64,000 nucleotides of DNA from Celerinatantimonas diazotrophica (GTDB lineage: Bacteria; Pseudomonadota; Gammaproteobacteria; Enterobacterales; Celerinatantimonadaceae), in NCBI RefSeq assembly GCF_004339545.1, contig NZ_SMGD01000017.1, positions 62,001 through 126,000 of the forward strand, given 5' to 3'. Numbering within the stretch: position 1 is the first letter of the stretch; the number at the start of each line of letters is the position of its first letter. Positions 26,597 to 35,845 of the stretch are shown one piece after another. The notes under the pieces are model-generated. The model worked only from the letters and a program-made list of their open reading frames with translations. It was not told where the DNA came from and ran no database searches. The position numbers and the translations under genes were made by a program.

Positions 26597-27745
26597 TTAC
26601 ATTGCTTCTTTAAAAATGGCAACCACTTCTTCGTGAGTTGGTTGTTTAGGGTTTGTTACACCGCATGCATCTTTCATTGCGTTATCGGCTAAGATATCAA
26701 AGTCTTCTTCTTTAGCGCCTAGCTCTTTAAGGCCGGCAGGAATATTCACATCTTTTGACAACTGGCAAATGGCTTCAATTGCAGCGTCAGCACCTTGTTT
26801 ATCATCAAGACCTGAAACATCGACCCCTAATGCTTTAGCAACATCTTTTAATAGTGGGGCTGCAACTTGTGCATTATAACGCTGTACGTGTGGCAGTAAG
26901 ACCGCATTACAAACACCATGAGGGAGGTCATAGAAGCCACCCAATTGGTGGGCCATCGCATGTACATAACCTAATGATGCGTTGTTAAATGCCATACCCG
27001 CCATGAACTGGGCATATGCCATCTGTTCACGAGCTTCCATGTTAGAGCCATTGTGAACAGCTTCACGCAGATAATCACGGATAATTTCAATTGCTTTAAT
27101 TGCACAAGCGTCCGTAATTGGGGTGGCGGCAGTTGAAACATACGCTTCAATCGCATGAGTCAGGGCATCCATTCCGGTTGCAGCGGTTAGTGATGGTGGC
27201 ATACCTGCCATCAGTTTAGGGTCATTGACTGATAGGACAGGTGTGACGTTCGTGTCAACGATGGCCATTTTAACGTGACGAACTTCATCAGTAATGATAC
27301 AAAAACGAGTCATTTCTGAGGCGGTACCAGCAGTGGTATTGATACTAATCAATGGCAACTGCGGTTTGCTTGAGACATCAACGCCTTCATAATCACTAAT
27401 TTTTCCGCCATTTGATGCTACCAAGGCAATCCCTTTAGCGCAGTCATGTGAAGAACCGCCCCCTAAAGAGATGACGCAATCACATTTGTTATTATGCAAA
27501 ACTTCTAGGCCAGAATTGACATTCGTTACTGTTGGGTTTGGATGAACTCCATCATAAACAATGCTACTAATGTCATATTCTTTTAAAAGAGCTTGGATAT
27601 CGCTAGTAACCCCTAATTTGGTCATTCCAGGGTCGGTTACAATTAAGGCTTGTTTAAAGCCTAAGTTTTGAATTTGTTGGGCGGCATCTTGAAGAGCTCC
27701 TTCACCCATAATGTTTACGGCAGGAATATAAAAAGCACTGCTCAT
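26597..27745 (-). CDS. yiaY: Iron-dependent alcohol dehydrogenase YiaY
   Basis: Fe-type alcohol dehydrogenase, 382 residues, highly similar along its length to E. coli YiaY (FucO/AdhB class). Seen: [66 protein letters not shown] (metal Asp and His) and [24 protein letters not shown] 27745 is chosen because AAGGTGA precedes it and the protein then starts like its relatives. Confidence 0.93.
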   Translation of the reverse strand: MSSAFYIPAVNIMGEGALQDAAQQIQNLGFKQALIVTDPGMTKLGVTSDIQALLKEYDISSIVYDGVHPNPTVTNVNSGLEVLHNNKCDCVISLGGGSSHDCAKGIALVASNGGKISDYEGVDVSSKPQLPLISINTTAGTASEMTRFCIITDEVRHVKMAIVDTNVTPVLSVNDPKLMAGMPPSLTAATGMDALTHAIEAYVSTAATPITDACAIKAIEIIRDYLREAVHNGSNMEAREQMAYAQFMAGMAFNNASLGYVHAMAHQLGGFYDLPHGVCNAVLLPHVQRYNAQVAAPLLKDVAKALGVDVSGLDDKQGADAAIEAICQLSKDVNIPAGLKELGAKEEDFDILADNAMKDACGVTNPKQPTHEEVVAIFKEAM

Positions 27746-27888
27746 GGAAATCACCTTTTTAAGTGTATGGTTTAATTCAAGGACTGATTTTGGCACTGCT
27801 TGAGCAGAAAATGTTTGATGTACAGCAAATTTTGTGAAAATGGTAAATTGTTTGTAACTGATTTGAACAATTAAATTGGTTAAATGTT

Positions 27889-28797
27889 TCAGCCCGCAAC
27901 GTTGGTGCTACAGGAACGTTTCTTTATCGCCGTAATTAACGGCCGTAATTTTTCTTCGGCCCAATGTGAATAAATTAGGTAATAGCTAAACCCGGTTGCC
28001 ACCGACTGTGCATCAATTTGGACTAAACGTTCGGTATTAAGTTCCTCCGTGATGAGGTTCGGATCGGCAAGTGTGACGCCAAATCCCTGCAAGGCTGCAT
28101 TAATGGCTAGATCCATCGTTTGAAAGTATTGGTTGCGTTTGGGCCGATAACTTAGCGCTGTATTCGTTAACCAGAGTTGCCAATCTTTGCCATCTTCGGT
28201 GGGATGCAAAAACGTGAAATTTTGGTCAAGCCAGTGGGCTGTCGAACTAAGTTTGCCGAGGTTCGGATGGGTAACGGGGATAATATATTCTTCGAAGAGT
28301 TTTAGGTGTGGAACTTGTACCGCTTTGTTGGTGTAGATAATCACCGCGTCGGCGTTATCTTGAAACGGACTTAAATTATGGTTGTGATAGGTTTGCAGGT
28401 TGACTTGATAATGCGGCAGCTCTTGTTCGATTTGCATTAATACGGGTAACAGCCAGCGCAATACACAAGTGGGGGCTTTGAGCCGAACTTGTGTTTGTTG
28501 GGCTTGTTCCAGCAATTGGTGAGCCTCTCGAAGTTGCGTAAAAGCTTGGCGATATTGGCCAAGTAGCTGACTACCGTCCTGAGTTAGGGTGAGTCCGCGA
28601 GCATGGCGGCTAAATAACCGAATACCGAGAAACTCTTCTAATCCAGCAATCTGACGACTGACCGCACTTTGGGTAAGGCACAATTCATCTGCTGCGCGAG
28701 TCAGGTTCAGATGTTCTGCCGCAACAGTAAAAACATACATTGCATAAAAAGGGGGCGTTCGTCTTTTTGGGGTCTCTGTCATTATCGTTATAGCCAT
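27889..28797 (-). CDS. LysR-type regulator
   Basis: 302 residues. HTH of GcvA-like type ([37 protein letters not shown]), then an effector domain. Divergent from the aminotransferase/omega-amidase genes, so it most likely controls them. An inverted repeat TAGAAC-TTC-GTTCTA lies between (28845-28859). Effector unknown. Confidence 0.88.
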   Translation of the reverse strand: MAITIMTETPKRRTPPFYAMYVFTVAAEHLNLTRAADELCLTQSAVSRQIAGLEEFLGIRLFSRHARGLTLTQDGSQLLGQYRQAFTQLREAHQLLEQAQQTQVRLKAPTCVLRWLLPVLMQIEQELPHYQVNLQTYHNHNLSPFQDNADAVIIYTNKAVQVPHLKLFEEYIIPVTHPNLGKLSSTAHWLDQNFTFLHPTEDGKDWQLWLTNTALSYRPKRNQYFQTMDLAINAALQGFGVTLADPNLITEELNTERLVQIDAQSVATGFSYYLIYSHWAEEKLRPLITAIKKRSCSTNVAG

Positions 28798-28844
28798 GCG
28801 TTTTTCTCATGGCTATTATGCTCATAACTTGTTTGTTAAGACAA

Positions 28845-28859
28845 TAGAACTTCGTTCTA
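28845..28859. promoter_or_regulatory. Candidate LysR operator
   Basis: TAGAAC-TTC-GTTCTA, a perfect 15-bp inverted repeat in the 144-bp divergent intergenic region, 48 bases upstream of the LysR start. Identified by symmetry only. Confidence 0.4.
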
Positions 28860-28941
28860 ATGAATAAAACAGCATAATTTTTGATTATCTATACAAATTG
28901 TAAAGATTGGTGTGCGTTTCTATTTATTTTAAGGAGTTATT

Positions 28942-30117
28942 ATGGCACTGCCTTCGGCCGTCTCCGTAGCCTCTAAATTACCCGATATCGGGACCACCAT
29001 TTTTAGTGTGATTGGCGCGTTAGTAGAGCAATATAAACCGATCAACCTGTCACAGGGGGCGCCTAATTTTAAGGTGAGCCCTCAGTTGATTGATGGTGCC
29101 ACCCTAGCGATGAGAAATGGTTTTAACCAGTATTCTCCGGCCGATGGCATCGCAACGCTGCGAGAGTTACTCAGTGCGAAAGTCGCCAACCTATACGCAC
29201 GCCATTATGATCCCCGTGAAGAAATCACAATTACCGGCAGTGCCAGTGAAGGGCTTTATGCTGCGATCACGGCTCTGATTCATAGTGGTGATGAGGTCAT
29301 CTATTTTGAACCTGCTTTTGACTCTTATGTGCCGAATGTTCGTTTGCAAGGTGGTAAACCGGTACCCATTCAGCTCAAAGCCCCTGACTTTGCGCTGCCA
29401 TGGGATGAGCTAAGTGCGGCGATTAACTCAAAAACCAAGATGATCATCATCAACTCACCGCATAATCCGACGGCACGAGTCCTCAGTGCTGAAGATCTCG
29501 ATAAATTGGCGGCGTTGACGGCCAACACCAACATCGTGATTCTTTCCGATGAAGTATACGAGCATATTATCTTCGATGGCGTCAAACATATGAGCATGGC
29601 CTGTCATCCGCAACTAGCGGAGCGCAGTGTGATTGTTTCATCATTTGGCAAGACGTTTCACGTGACAGGCTGGCGAGTGGGTTATTGCTTGGCGCCAAAA
29701 GAGATTATGGCGGAGGTGCGTAAAGTTCATCAGTTTTTAATGTATGCCGCAGATACGCCATTTCAACATGCTGTTGCTGATTATATGCAAGATCCACAGA
29801 CTTATTTGGGGCTTGCTGAATTTTACCAGCATAAACGAGACCTTTTGCTCGATGCGTTAGCCGCAACTCAGTTTAAGCTCTATCCGAGCCAGGGCTCTTT
29901 TTTCATGCTGGCAGGGTATGAGGCTTTCACTGATGAAGCTGATAAAGATCTCGTGTTACGTTTAATTCGTGACTATCATGTGGCTACGATTCCACTGTCT
30001 GCTTTTTATTCAGATGGTTATGATCCGAAAATATTACGTTTGTCATTTGCCAAGGATGATGAGACCTTGCGCCAAGGAGCCGCTGCTTTGATTCAATTTT
30101 CTAAGGACAACGAATGA
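28942..30117 (+). CDS. Methionine/glutamine-type aminotransferase, YbdL-like
   Basis: PLP aminotransferase, class I/II, 391 residues. Seen: start LPDIGTTIFSVIGALVEQ, INLSQGAPNF, NSPHNPTARVLS, SDEVYEHI and the PLP lysine of SSFGKTFHVTGWRVGY, all as in YbdL/kynurenine-glutamine transaminases that regenerate methionine from its 2-oxo acid. Overlaps the omega-amidase gene by 4 bases, fitting a glutamine-donor transamination followed by 2-oxoglutaramate hydrolysis. AAGGAGTTATT precedes the ATG. Confidence 0.9.
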   Translation: MALPSAVSVASKLPDIGTTIFSVIGALVEQYKPINLSQGAPNFKVSPQLIDGATLAMRNGFNQYSPADGIATLRELLSAKVANLYARHYDPREEITITGSASEGLYAAITALIHSGDEVIYFEPAFDSYVPNVRLQGGKPVPIQLKAPDFALPWDELSAAINSKTKMIIINSPHNPTARVLSAEDLDKLAALTANTNIVILSDEVYEHIIFDGVKHMSMACHPQLAERSVIVSSFGKTFHVTGWRVGYCLAPKEIMAEVRKVHQFLMYAADTPFQHAVADYMQDPQTYLGLAEFYQHKRDLLLDALAATQFKLYPSQGSFFMLAGYEAFTDEADKDLVLRLIRDYHVATIPLSAFYSDGYDPKILRLSFAKDDETLRQGAAALIQFSKDNE

Positions 30118-30920
30118 CCCAGCCAACATTAATTGCTGCCATACAGCTCAACAGTGGCGATGATGTCGCAGCCAATCTCTCACTCGCCAGCGATTGGGTT
30201 GGCCAAGCTGCCAGCCTTGGAGCTCGTTATGTGGTTCTTCCTGAGTATTTTTACTGGATGGGGGAAGATGAGATGCAACGGGTGGATTTAGGTGAGCCGT
30301 TTGGTCATGGTCCACTGCAGCAAGCGATGAGTAATCTTGCTAAGCGTCACCAAATTTATTTGGCCGCTGGAACTTTGCCCATTGTGTCACCGCTTGCGAA
30401 CCATGTTTATAACTCGCAGCTATTGTTTGGACCTCAAGGGGATTGTTTGAGCCGCTACGACAAAATTCATCTATTTGGATTTGATGATGGCACACTTCGC
30501 TACCAGGAGTCGGATGTACTGGCTTCAGGGCGGCAAGTCACGGATTATAATCTGGACTTTGCTCGGGTGCGCACGAGTATCTGTTATGACCTGCGGTTTC
30601 CTGAATTGTATCGCCATCCAGGCGCTTACGAGTTGATCAGTATGGCTGCCGCATTTACCTATCCAACAGGGCAGGCCCACTGGCATACGCTGTTGCAAGC
30701 CAGAGCGATTGAAAACCAATGTTATTTGGTGGCAAGTGCGCAAACTGGCACCCATCCGGGGGGCAAACAAACATTTGGACACAGTTTAATCATCGACCCA
30801 TGGGGGACGATCTTAGATGAATGTGTCAGTGGCAATGGCATGGCGATAGCTGAGTTCAATCTGGAACATTTAACACAGATTCGCCAGAAACTACCGGCAC
30901 TTTCACACCGGGTTTTATAA
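30114..30920 (+). CDS. Omega-amidase / nitrilase-family hydrolase
   Basis: 268-residue carbon-nitrogen hydrolase. The Glu-Lys-Cys triad is visible: Glu in VLPEYFYW, Lys in RYDKIHLFGFDDG, Cys in TSICYDLRFPELYR. Closest to Nit1/Nit2 types. It overlaps the transaminase stop (ATGA), so the products act together: omega-amidase hydrolyses 2-oxoglutaramate (or succinamate) and pulls glutamine transamination forward. Deaminated-glutathione amidase is an alternative activity. Confidence 0.87.
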   Translation: MTQPTLIAAIQLNSGDDVAANLSLASDWVGQAASLGARYVVLPEYFYWMGEDEMQRVDLGEPFGHGPLQQAMSNLAKRHQIYLAAGTLPIVSPLANHVYNSQLLFGPQGDCLSRYDKIHLFGFDDGTLRYQESDVLASGRQVTDYNLDFARVRTSICYDLRFPELYRHPGAYELISMAAAFTYPTGQAHWHTLLQARAIENQCYLVASAQTGTHPGGKQTFGHSLIIDPWGTILDECVSGNGMAIAEFNLEHLTQIRQKLPALSHRVL

Positions 30921-30961
30921 CAAACATAAGGGATCTATCCCATCTTAATACAGGAGTAACT

Positions 30962-31744
30962 ATGAAATTACGCAATATTATTGGGTTAGTGATGGGATTA
31001 TTACTCTCCCAACAGGCATTAGCGCAAGATTCTATCCGTTATGGTTTGGAAGCTTTATATCCACCATTTGAAAGTAAAACTCCCGATGGCAAGTTGGTTG
31101 GTTTTGACATTGCGTTGGGCAATGCCATCTGTAAACAGGCGAATCTTAAATGCAGCTGGGTTGAAGGGGCGTTTGACACACTGATCCCAGCGCTTAACGC
31201 CCGTAAATTTGATGTCATCAACTCGGCGATGAATATCACCGCCCAGCGTGCTAAAGCGATCGATTTTACGATTCCTATTTATCAGGTTCCTACCCAGCTG
31301 ATTGTGCATAAAGGGATGGCGCTGCTACCCAATGCTAAATCGCTAAAAGGCAAAAATATCGGGGTGTTACAGGGGTCTATTCAACAGATGTACGCTGTAA
31401 AACACTGGCAGCCGAAAGGCGTGAATGTTGTTGCTTATAAAGATCAAAATCAGGTTTATGATGATTTAGTCTCTGGGCGTCTGGACGGTACTTTAGTGAT
31501 GTCTACAGCTGGCCAGGAGGGTTTTTTAAACAAGCCTGAAGGCAAAAATTTTCAGTTTGTTGGGAAACCGGTCGTGGATAAAAAAATCTTGGGTGTGGGG
31601 ATCGGTTACGGTCTGCGTAAAGGAGACAACAAACTCAGAGAGCGTCTGAATAAGGCGATTCGTGCCATTCAAAAACAGGGCAAAATCATTCCTAAATTGT
31701 CTAAAGAGTACTTCGGTGGCGTGGATGTGAGCATTCATCACTAA
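30962..31744 (+). CDS. Polar amino-acid binding protein
   Basis: Periplasmic binding protein of the ArgT/HisJ class, 260 residues with a signal peptide (MKLRNIIGLVMGLLLSQQAL-AQ). Seen: YGLEALYPPFESKTPDGKLVGFDIALGNAICKQ, then FDVINSAMNITAQRAKAIDFT and IGVLQGS. It is 41 bases behind the omega-amidase gene, so is probably in the same operon. No permease or ATPase gene follows; it is similar to the protein at 35846, whose permeases it may share. Confidence 0.9.
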   Translation: MKLRNIIGLVMGLLLSQQALAQDSIRYGLEALYPPFESKTPDGKLVGFDIALGNAICKQANLKCSWVEGAFDTLIPALNARKFDVINSAMNITAQRAKAIDFTIPIYQVPTQLIVHKGMALLPNAKSLKGKNIGVLQGSIQQMYAVKHWQPKGVNVVAYKDQNQVYDDLVSGRLDGTLVMSTAGQEGFLNKPEGKNFQFVGKPVVDKKILGVGIGYGLRKGDNKLRERLNKAIRAIQKQGKIIPKLSKEYFGGVDVSIHH

Positions 31745-31801
31745 TCAGGGTTAGCCGGCCCTTTACAAAGGGCTTGGTTTGTCACCTTTAAAGCGAACAA
31801 A

Positions 31802-31836
31802 AATCCGATACCAGCGTTTGGTATCGGATTTTTTTA
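31802..31836 (+). terminator. Terminator of the aminotransferase operon
   Basis: AATCCGATACC and GGTATCGGATT pair around AGCGTTT, followed by TTTTT; 58 bases after the binding-protein stop. Confidence 0.9.
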
Positions 31837-31922
31837 TCATGTCGAGGCTACCATTCGCGAGATGCCGGGGAATGGCGCTGACATGACGCGGCCTTTAACA
31901 AAAAGCTGGCTAAACTATTCAC

Positions 31923-32159
31923 TTATTCCTGCTCATTTAAGAGCGCGGGGATACTTGGTACAACGGGTGCATTATCGATATCAGCCTGAGTCATTTTAAA
32001 TTGCTCAGGGTAATGTTCTCGGCTGGTCCGACGCAATGGTTCAGTGGAGCGCCAAGTATATAAGCAGTGTTGACACTGATAAACGGTCCACACCCCTTTG
32101 ACCGGTGATTCGGCCATTACTTCAATCTGTTCTTCAGCACAACGTGGGCAAATCATCAT
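31923..32159 (-). CDS. Hydroxyarylate decarboxylase subunit D
   Basis: 78-residue small subunit of non-oxidative hydroxyarylic acid decarboxylases (VdcD/BsdD/ShdD). Seen: two zinc-ribbon CxxC pairs (CPRCAEEQIEV and YQCQHCLYTWRS), RRTSREHYPEQFK. Needed for full activity in characterised systems though not catalytic. Overlaps subunit C by 4 bases. Confidence 0.93.
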   Translation of the reverse strand: MMICPRCAEEQIEVMAESPVKGVWTVYQCQHCLYTWRSTEPLRRTSREHYPEQFKMTQADIDNAPVVPSIPALLNEQE

Positions 32160-33607
32160 TGTTCTCCTTGATTTTTGGCGCGATCGGCGAGCATTTGGTT
32201 GAGTTTTTCAGTCCATTTAGCGGTTTCTGGTAGATCTTTGACGGGTTGGCTAAAGTGGCCGCGGTCATCGGGAGCAACCGGAGTGGTGGCATCAATGATC
32301 AATTTGTCGGTGATCCCGGCAGGCTCTGATCCTGGGTCGAGCTCGAGTACTGACATATTGGGCAACTGCACGAGATCGCCTTTCGGATTGACCTTCGCCG
32401 ATATGGACCACATCACCTGAGGCAAGTTGAATGGGTCAACATCTTCATCAACCATAATGACCATTTTCACATAGCCTAAACCATGAGGGGTTGTCATTGC
32501 CCGTAATCCTACAGCTCGGGCAAAACCGCCGTAGCGTTTCTTGGTTGAGATAATTGCCAGCAAACCATGAGTATACATGGCGTTTACCGCTTGAACTTCT
32601 GGAAATTCTGCTTTGAGCTGCTGGTATAAAGGGACACAGGTTGCCGGGCCAATCAGATAATCAATCTCAGTCCAAGGCATGCCCAGATATAGCGATTCAA
32701 AGATCGGGTTTGTGCGGTAGCTCACTTTATCGATCCGGATGACGGTCATTTGTCGTCCCCCGGAGTAGTGGCCAGTAAATTCACCGAATGGTCCTTCGAT
32801 TTCGCGCTTACGTCCTTCAATTACGCCTTCAATGACCACTTCACTGCCCCATGGCACATCAAAACCGGTCAAGGGGGCGGTGGCGATTGGGTAGGCTTTT
32901 TCACGCAGCGCGCCAGCCATCTCATATTCACTTTGGTCATAGCGAAGGGGGGTTGAAGCCATCAATGTGATGATCGGATCATTGCCTAAAGTAATGGCAA
33001 TGGGTAAATCTTCGCCTCGCTCTTCGGCTTTATTCAAGTGAATCGCAATGTCATGCATTGGGACGGGCTGCAATGCAAGTTTGCGTTTGCCTTTGACTTG
33101 CATGCGATAGACGCCCACATTTTGTTTGCCAAAATGATCAGGATCGGTTGGGTCGCGTGAGACGACACTCGCTTTATCCAGATAAAAGCCACCATCGCCA
33201 TCATTAAGGCGGAACAGTGGTAGAATTTCAAATAGGTTGATGTCATCGCCATCAACAGTGTTCTCTGACCACGGCGCCTGCTCACGACGTTCTGGGGCAA
33301 CCGGGTAGTTGTCCCAGCGACGGATGAATTCATCAATCTGGGCTCTGGTACTGGTTTGAGCAGACAACCCCATCGCAATTGCATGGTTAGACCATGACCC
33401 TAAGGTGTTCATCACAATTTGTGCGCTGTTAAAGCCTTCCACATTGTTAAAAAATAATGCTGGGGCCGTGTCTGGATTGCTAATCCGTCCAGTCGCATTA
33501 GCTGCAGCTGCAATATCGGGTTCTGCTTTCACTTGTTCTTCAATTTTGAGCAACTGATTGTGCTGCTCTAAAGCTTTTAAAAAGCTTCGTAAATCATCAT
33601 AAGCCAT
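32156..33607 (-). CDS. Hydroxyarylate decarboxylase subunit C (UbiD family)
   Basis: 483-residue UbiD-type decarboxylase that needs prenylated FMN. Seen: MAYDDLRSFLKALEQHNQLL, the E-R-E region with ITLGNDPI.. and GPFGEFTGHYSG, and MPWTEIDYLIGP. With the B and D subunits it forms the vanillate/4-hydroxybenzoate/3,4-dihydroxybenzoate decarboxylase type (VdcC/BsdC/EdcC). Reversible decarboxylation of a phenolic acid, probably for detoxification of plant phenolics. The precise substrate cannot be read off. Confidence 0.93.
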   Translation of the reverse strand: MAYDDLRSFLKALEQHNQLLKIEEQVKAEPDIAAAANATGRISNPDTAPALFFNNVEGFNSAQIVMNTLGSWSNHAIAMGLSAQTSTRAQIDEFIRRWDNYPVAPERREQAPWSENTVDGDDINLFEILPLFRLNDGDGGFYLDKASVVSRDPTDPDHFGKQNVGVYRMQVKGKRKLALQPVPMHDIAIHLNKAEERGEDLPIAITLGNDPIITLMASTPLRYDQSEYEMAGALREKAYPIATAPLTGFDVPWGSEVVIEGVIEGRKREIEGPFGEFTGHYSGGRQMTVIRIDKVSYRTNPIFESLYLGMPWTEIDYLIGPATCVPLYQQLKAEFPEVQAVNAMYTHGLLAIISTKKRYGGFARAVGLRAMTTPHGLGYVKMVIMVDEDVDPFNLPQVMWSISAKVNPKGDLVQLPNMSVLELDPGSEPAGITDKLIIDATTPVAPDDRGHFSQPVKDLPETAKWTEKLNQMLADRAKNQGEQ

Positions 33608-33615
33608 AAGATTCC

Positions 33616-34206
33616 TTATTTTTGGTTTTTAGTCGGGGAATGGTTGAGTCCTTGCCAACGTTTCGCTTCTGGCAGGGCAATCTTGAATTGGTCTAAGACT
33701 CGAGCGACGATGTGTGTGGTCACATCATCAATGGTTTGTGGATGGTTATAATAGGCTGGCATTGGCGGAATGATTGCCGCGCCCATTTTGGACAGTGCTA
33801 GCATATTGTCTAAATGGATCGTCGATAGTGGTGTTTCTCTGGGGACTAACACCAATTTGCGTTGTTCTTTTAGAATGACATCGGCTGCTCGGCCTATCAG
33901 CCCTTCGGCATAACCTAAACGGATCCCGGCGAGGGTTTTCATGCTACACGGGATAATAACCATACCGTCGGTGAGAAATGAGCCAGATGAGATTGCTGCG
34001 CTTTGATCTTCGCTGCGATAGACGACATCGGCGAGTTCTCGTATTTGGCTGGCTCGATAATCAGTTTCGAGCTCTAAAGTGGTCTTTGCCCATTTGGATA
34101 TGACCAAGTGGGTTTCTACATCGGGGGTGTCATGCAACGTTTCAAGTAGCTTTACGGCCAGAGGGGCACCCGTTGCGCCTGTCATCGCGATAATAAGTTT
34201 GATCAT
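33616..34206 (-). CDS. Flavin prenyltransferase subunit B (UbiX/Pad1 family)
   Basis: 196 residues. Makes prenyl-FMN for the UbiD-type subunit. Seen: IIAMTGATGAPLAVKLLETL (FMN loop), SSGSFLTDGMVIIPCSMKTLAGI, RETPLSTIHLDNM and IPPMPAYYNHPQTIDD. First gene of the B-C-D operon, 8 bases before subunit C. AAGGAA precedes the ATG and a candidate MarR operator lies just upstream. Confidence 0.93.
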   Translation of the reverse strand: MIKLIIAMTGATGAPLAVKLLETLHDTPDVETHLVISKWAKTTLELETDYRASQIRELADVVYRSEDQSAAISSGSFLTDGMVIIPCSMKTLAGIRLGYAEGLIGRAADVILKEQRKLVLVPRETPLSTIHLDNMLALSKMGAAIIPPMPAYYNHPQTIDDVTTHIVARVLDQFKIALPEAKRWQGLNHSPTKNQK

Positions 34207-34220
34207 ATGTTCCTTGTACC

Positions 34221-34234
34221 ATTCTTGTAAGAAC
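34221..34234. promoter_or_regulatory. Candidate MarR operator, decarboxylase side
   Basis: ATTCTTGTAAGAAC, with arms TTCTT and AAGAA (34222-34226, 34229-34233), 15 bases upstream of the subunit B start. The same arms occur in the perfect palindrome before the MarR gene at 34351. Confidence 0.65.
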
Positions 34235-34350
34235 TATCTAAAGGGAGCAAAGCTGTTGTTCAATCTATTATTTAATCTATATTAAAGAGGATACCAACCG
34301 AAGCACTGAGCAAGGTTTTTATCCATTTTGTCGACGGTGTGTATTATAAT

Positions 34351-34364
34351 GTTCTTATAAGAAC
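34351..34364. promoter_or_regulatory. Candidate MarR operator and -10 box
   Basis: GTTCTTATAAGAAC, a perfect 14-bp palindrome. A consensus TATAAT (34345-34350) directly abuts it, so the site would cover the start point of the plus-strand transcript: autorepression by the MarR protein encoded 124 bases on. Matches the site at 34221-34234 in its arms. Confidence 0.65.
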
Positions 34365-34487
34365 GATTTACTCCTCATTGTGAGCGCCACAAAGGTAAAA
34401 ATCAATATCCTTTTAGGCCGAAAGTGTCTATGTTGCATAGAGATTTAGTGAAATGGGTCAACGCGGATTTTAAAGATAGGAGAACGG

Positions 34488-34910
34488 ATGAGTAAACCTG
34501 TTAGCCAAGAGATATTTCACTTAATGCGCAAAGTGTTTCAAATGCACACGGCAACTTGGCAAAAAGAGATGCCAGATGTGACTAAACCCCAGGCCGCTGT
34601 ATTGCGGACACTACAAGAATGCCCTGGCATTGAACAGGTCGAGCTGATGAGTGCCGCTGTCAGTTCTAAGGCGACTCTTGCGGAAATGTTAAGACGGTTA
34701 GAGCAGCGAGAGCTAGTTTATCGGCAGCTTGATCCCGAAGATAGACGCCGCCGGTTTGTTTTTTTAACTGAACAGGGGCAGCAATTGGTCAATGAACTTG
34801 AGCCAAAATGGGAATATGTCGATCAATTATTCCTGCAGCAATTATCGCAGAGTGATCAGGCGCAGTTATCCACATTATTAACTAAACTTATTCATCGAGA
34901 GGGGCGGTGA
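34488..34910 (+). CDS. MarR-family regulator
   Basis: 140-residue winged-helix regulator. Seen: the MarR core MSAAVSSKATLAEMLRRLEQRELVYRQLDPEDRRRRFVFLTEQG, with wing DRRRR. Divergent from the decarboxylase operon, with two matching palindromic sites between. MarR proteins of this type respond to phenolic acids, fitting the target operon. The ATG follows TAGGAGAACGG. The gene stops one base before a TTG that precedes idi. Confidence 0.9.
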   Translation: MSKPVSQEIFHLMRKVFQMHTATWQKEMPDVTKPQAAVLRTLQECPGIEQVELMSAAVSSKATLAEMLRRLEQRELVYRQLDPEDRRRRFVFLTEQGQQLVNELEPKWEYVDQLFLQQLSQSDQAQLSTLLTKLIHREGR

Positions 34911-34925
34911 TTGTCGGAGAACGTC

Positions 34926-35459
34926 ATGTATTCAGAGCAAGTTGTATTATTAAATGAACAGCACCAGCCCATCGGCCAGATGAGTAAAAAGGATGTTCAC
35001 CATCAGCACACTCCACTTCATCTGGGGTTTTCCTGTTATATTTTAAATCGTTTGGGACAGTTGCTGATTACTCGCCGAGCATTCAGTAAAAAAACTTGGG
35101 CTGGGGTTTGGACAAACTCGGTGTGTGGCCATCCGGCGCCCGGTGAACCGATCCCTCAGGCGGTGATGCGCCGTAGCCGTCAAGAGTTGGGACTGAATAT
35201 CACGACGCCTAAACTGTTAGTCGCTGATTATCGCTACCGGGCGAAAGATGTCAGTGGTGTTGTTGAATATGAGTATTGCCCAATCTGGGTGGCTCGGGCA
35301 ATCAGTCCAGTGGTTATAAACCGGCATGAAGTCATGGATTACCAATGGGTTAACCCTGACGATTTAGCCAAAGCAAGTGAGCTGATGCCGACCGTTTTTA
35401 GTCCGTGGATGGTTGAGCAGATCGCACTTTTACAGGCTTGTGAGCTGTGGATTAGCTAG
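34926..35459 (+). CDS. idi: Isopentenyl-diphosphate delta-isomerase, type 1
   Basis: Converts IPP to DMAPP in isoprenoid synthesis. 177 residues from ATG 34926 (GGAGAA just before). Nudix-fold features: RRAFSKKTWAGVWTNSVCGHP (catalytic Cys), EPIPQAVMRRSRQELGL Nudix-like box, VVEYEYCPIW (catalytic Glu) and FSPWMVEQ. The C terminus is slightly short. The TAG stop lies inside the CTAG end of a MITE-like element, so the last residues may derive from the insertion. Confidence 0.93.
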   Translation: MYSEQVVLLNEQHQPIGQMSKKDVHHQHTPLHLGFSCYILNRLGQLLITRRAFSKKTWAGVWTNSVCGHPAPGEPIPQAVMRRSRQELGLNITTPKLLVADYRYRAKDVSGVVEYEYCPIWVARAISPVVINRHEVMDYQWVNPDDLAKASELMPTVFSPWMVEQIALLQACELWIS

Positions 35460-35640
35460 GGTCTGTTGGCCTTTTGTAATTGGTTTTGCTACCGTCTGAG
35501 AGGGGTTTATCCAGCGTTGAATGCTACACGGCAAAACATTTGCTGTGCTTAAATCGCTCTCAGGTCCTGTCCTTCAGGTTTATTTAAACGCATCCTGAAT
35601 AGTACCGACTGCGCCGCGTTCAAAAGGCGTTTAATGTGGA
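35456..35640 (+). mobile_element. MITE-like element, decayed copy
   Basis: Starts CTAGGGTCTGTTGGCCTTTTG, a degraded form of the left end of the copies at 24298 and 40615. Shared internal blocks follow: CTGAGAGGGGTTTATCCAGCGTT, TTTATTTAAACGCATCCTGAA and GCGCCGCGTTCAAAA. The right end is lost around 35640. Its left end overlaps the stop codon of idi. Confidence 0.75.
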
Positions 35641-35845
35641 TGCGATTCCTTCCCCAAGTGATCGACTGCCCAAGTGTAAATCTAAAATAATTATATTTTT
35701 CTTTTGAATATTTATTCGCATATGTGGGAGTAGGTACGATATAATAACCACATTGTAAGAATATCTTACTGATCGATAAGTAAAGCAAATGCCAATATGG
35801 CAATTGCGTTTTAAATAGGTATAAATAAAAGGAAAGGACGACACA
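35641..35845 (+). promoter_or_regulatory. Promoter region of the amino-acid transporter
   Basis: AT-rich leader with TATAAT at 35740-35745; no good -35 box at 17-bp spacing. AAAGGAAAGGACG before the ATG at 35846 is a strong ribosome site. No gene seen in this stretch. Confidence 0.4.
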
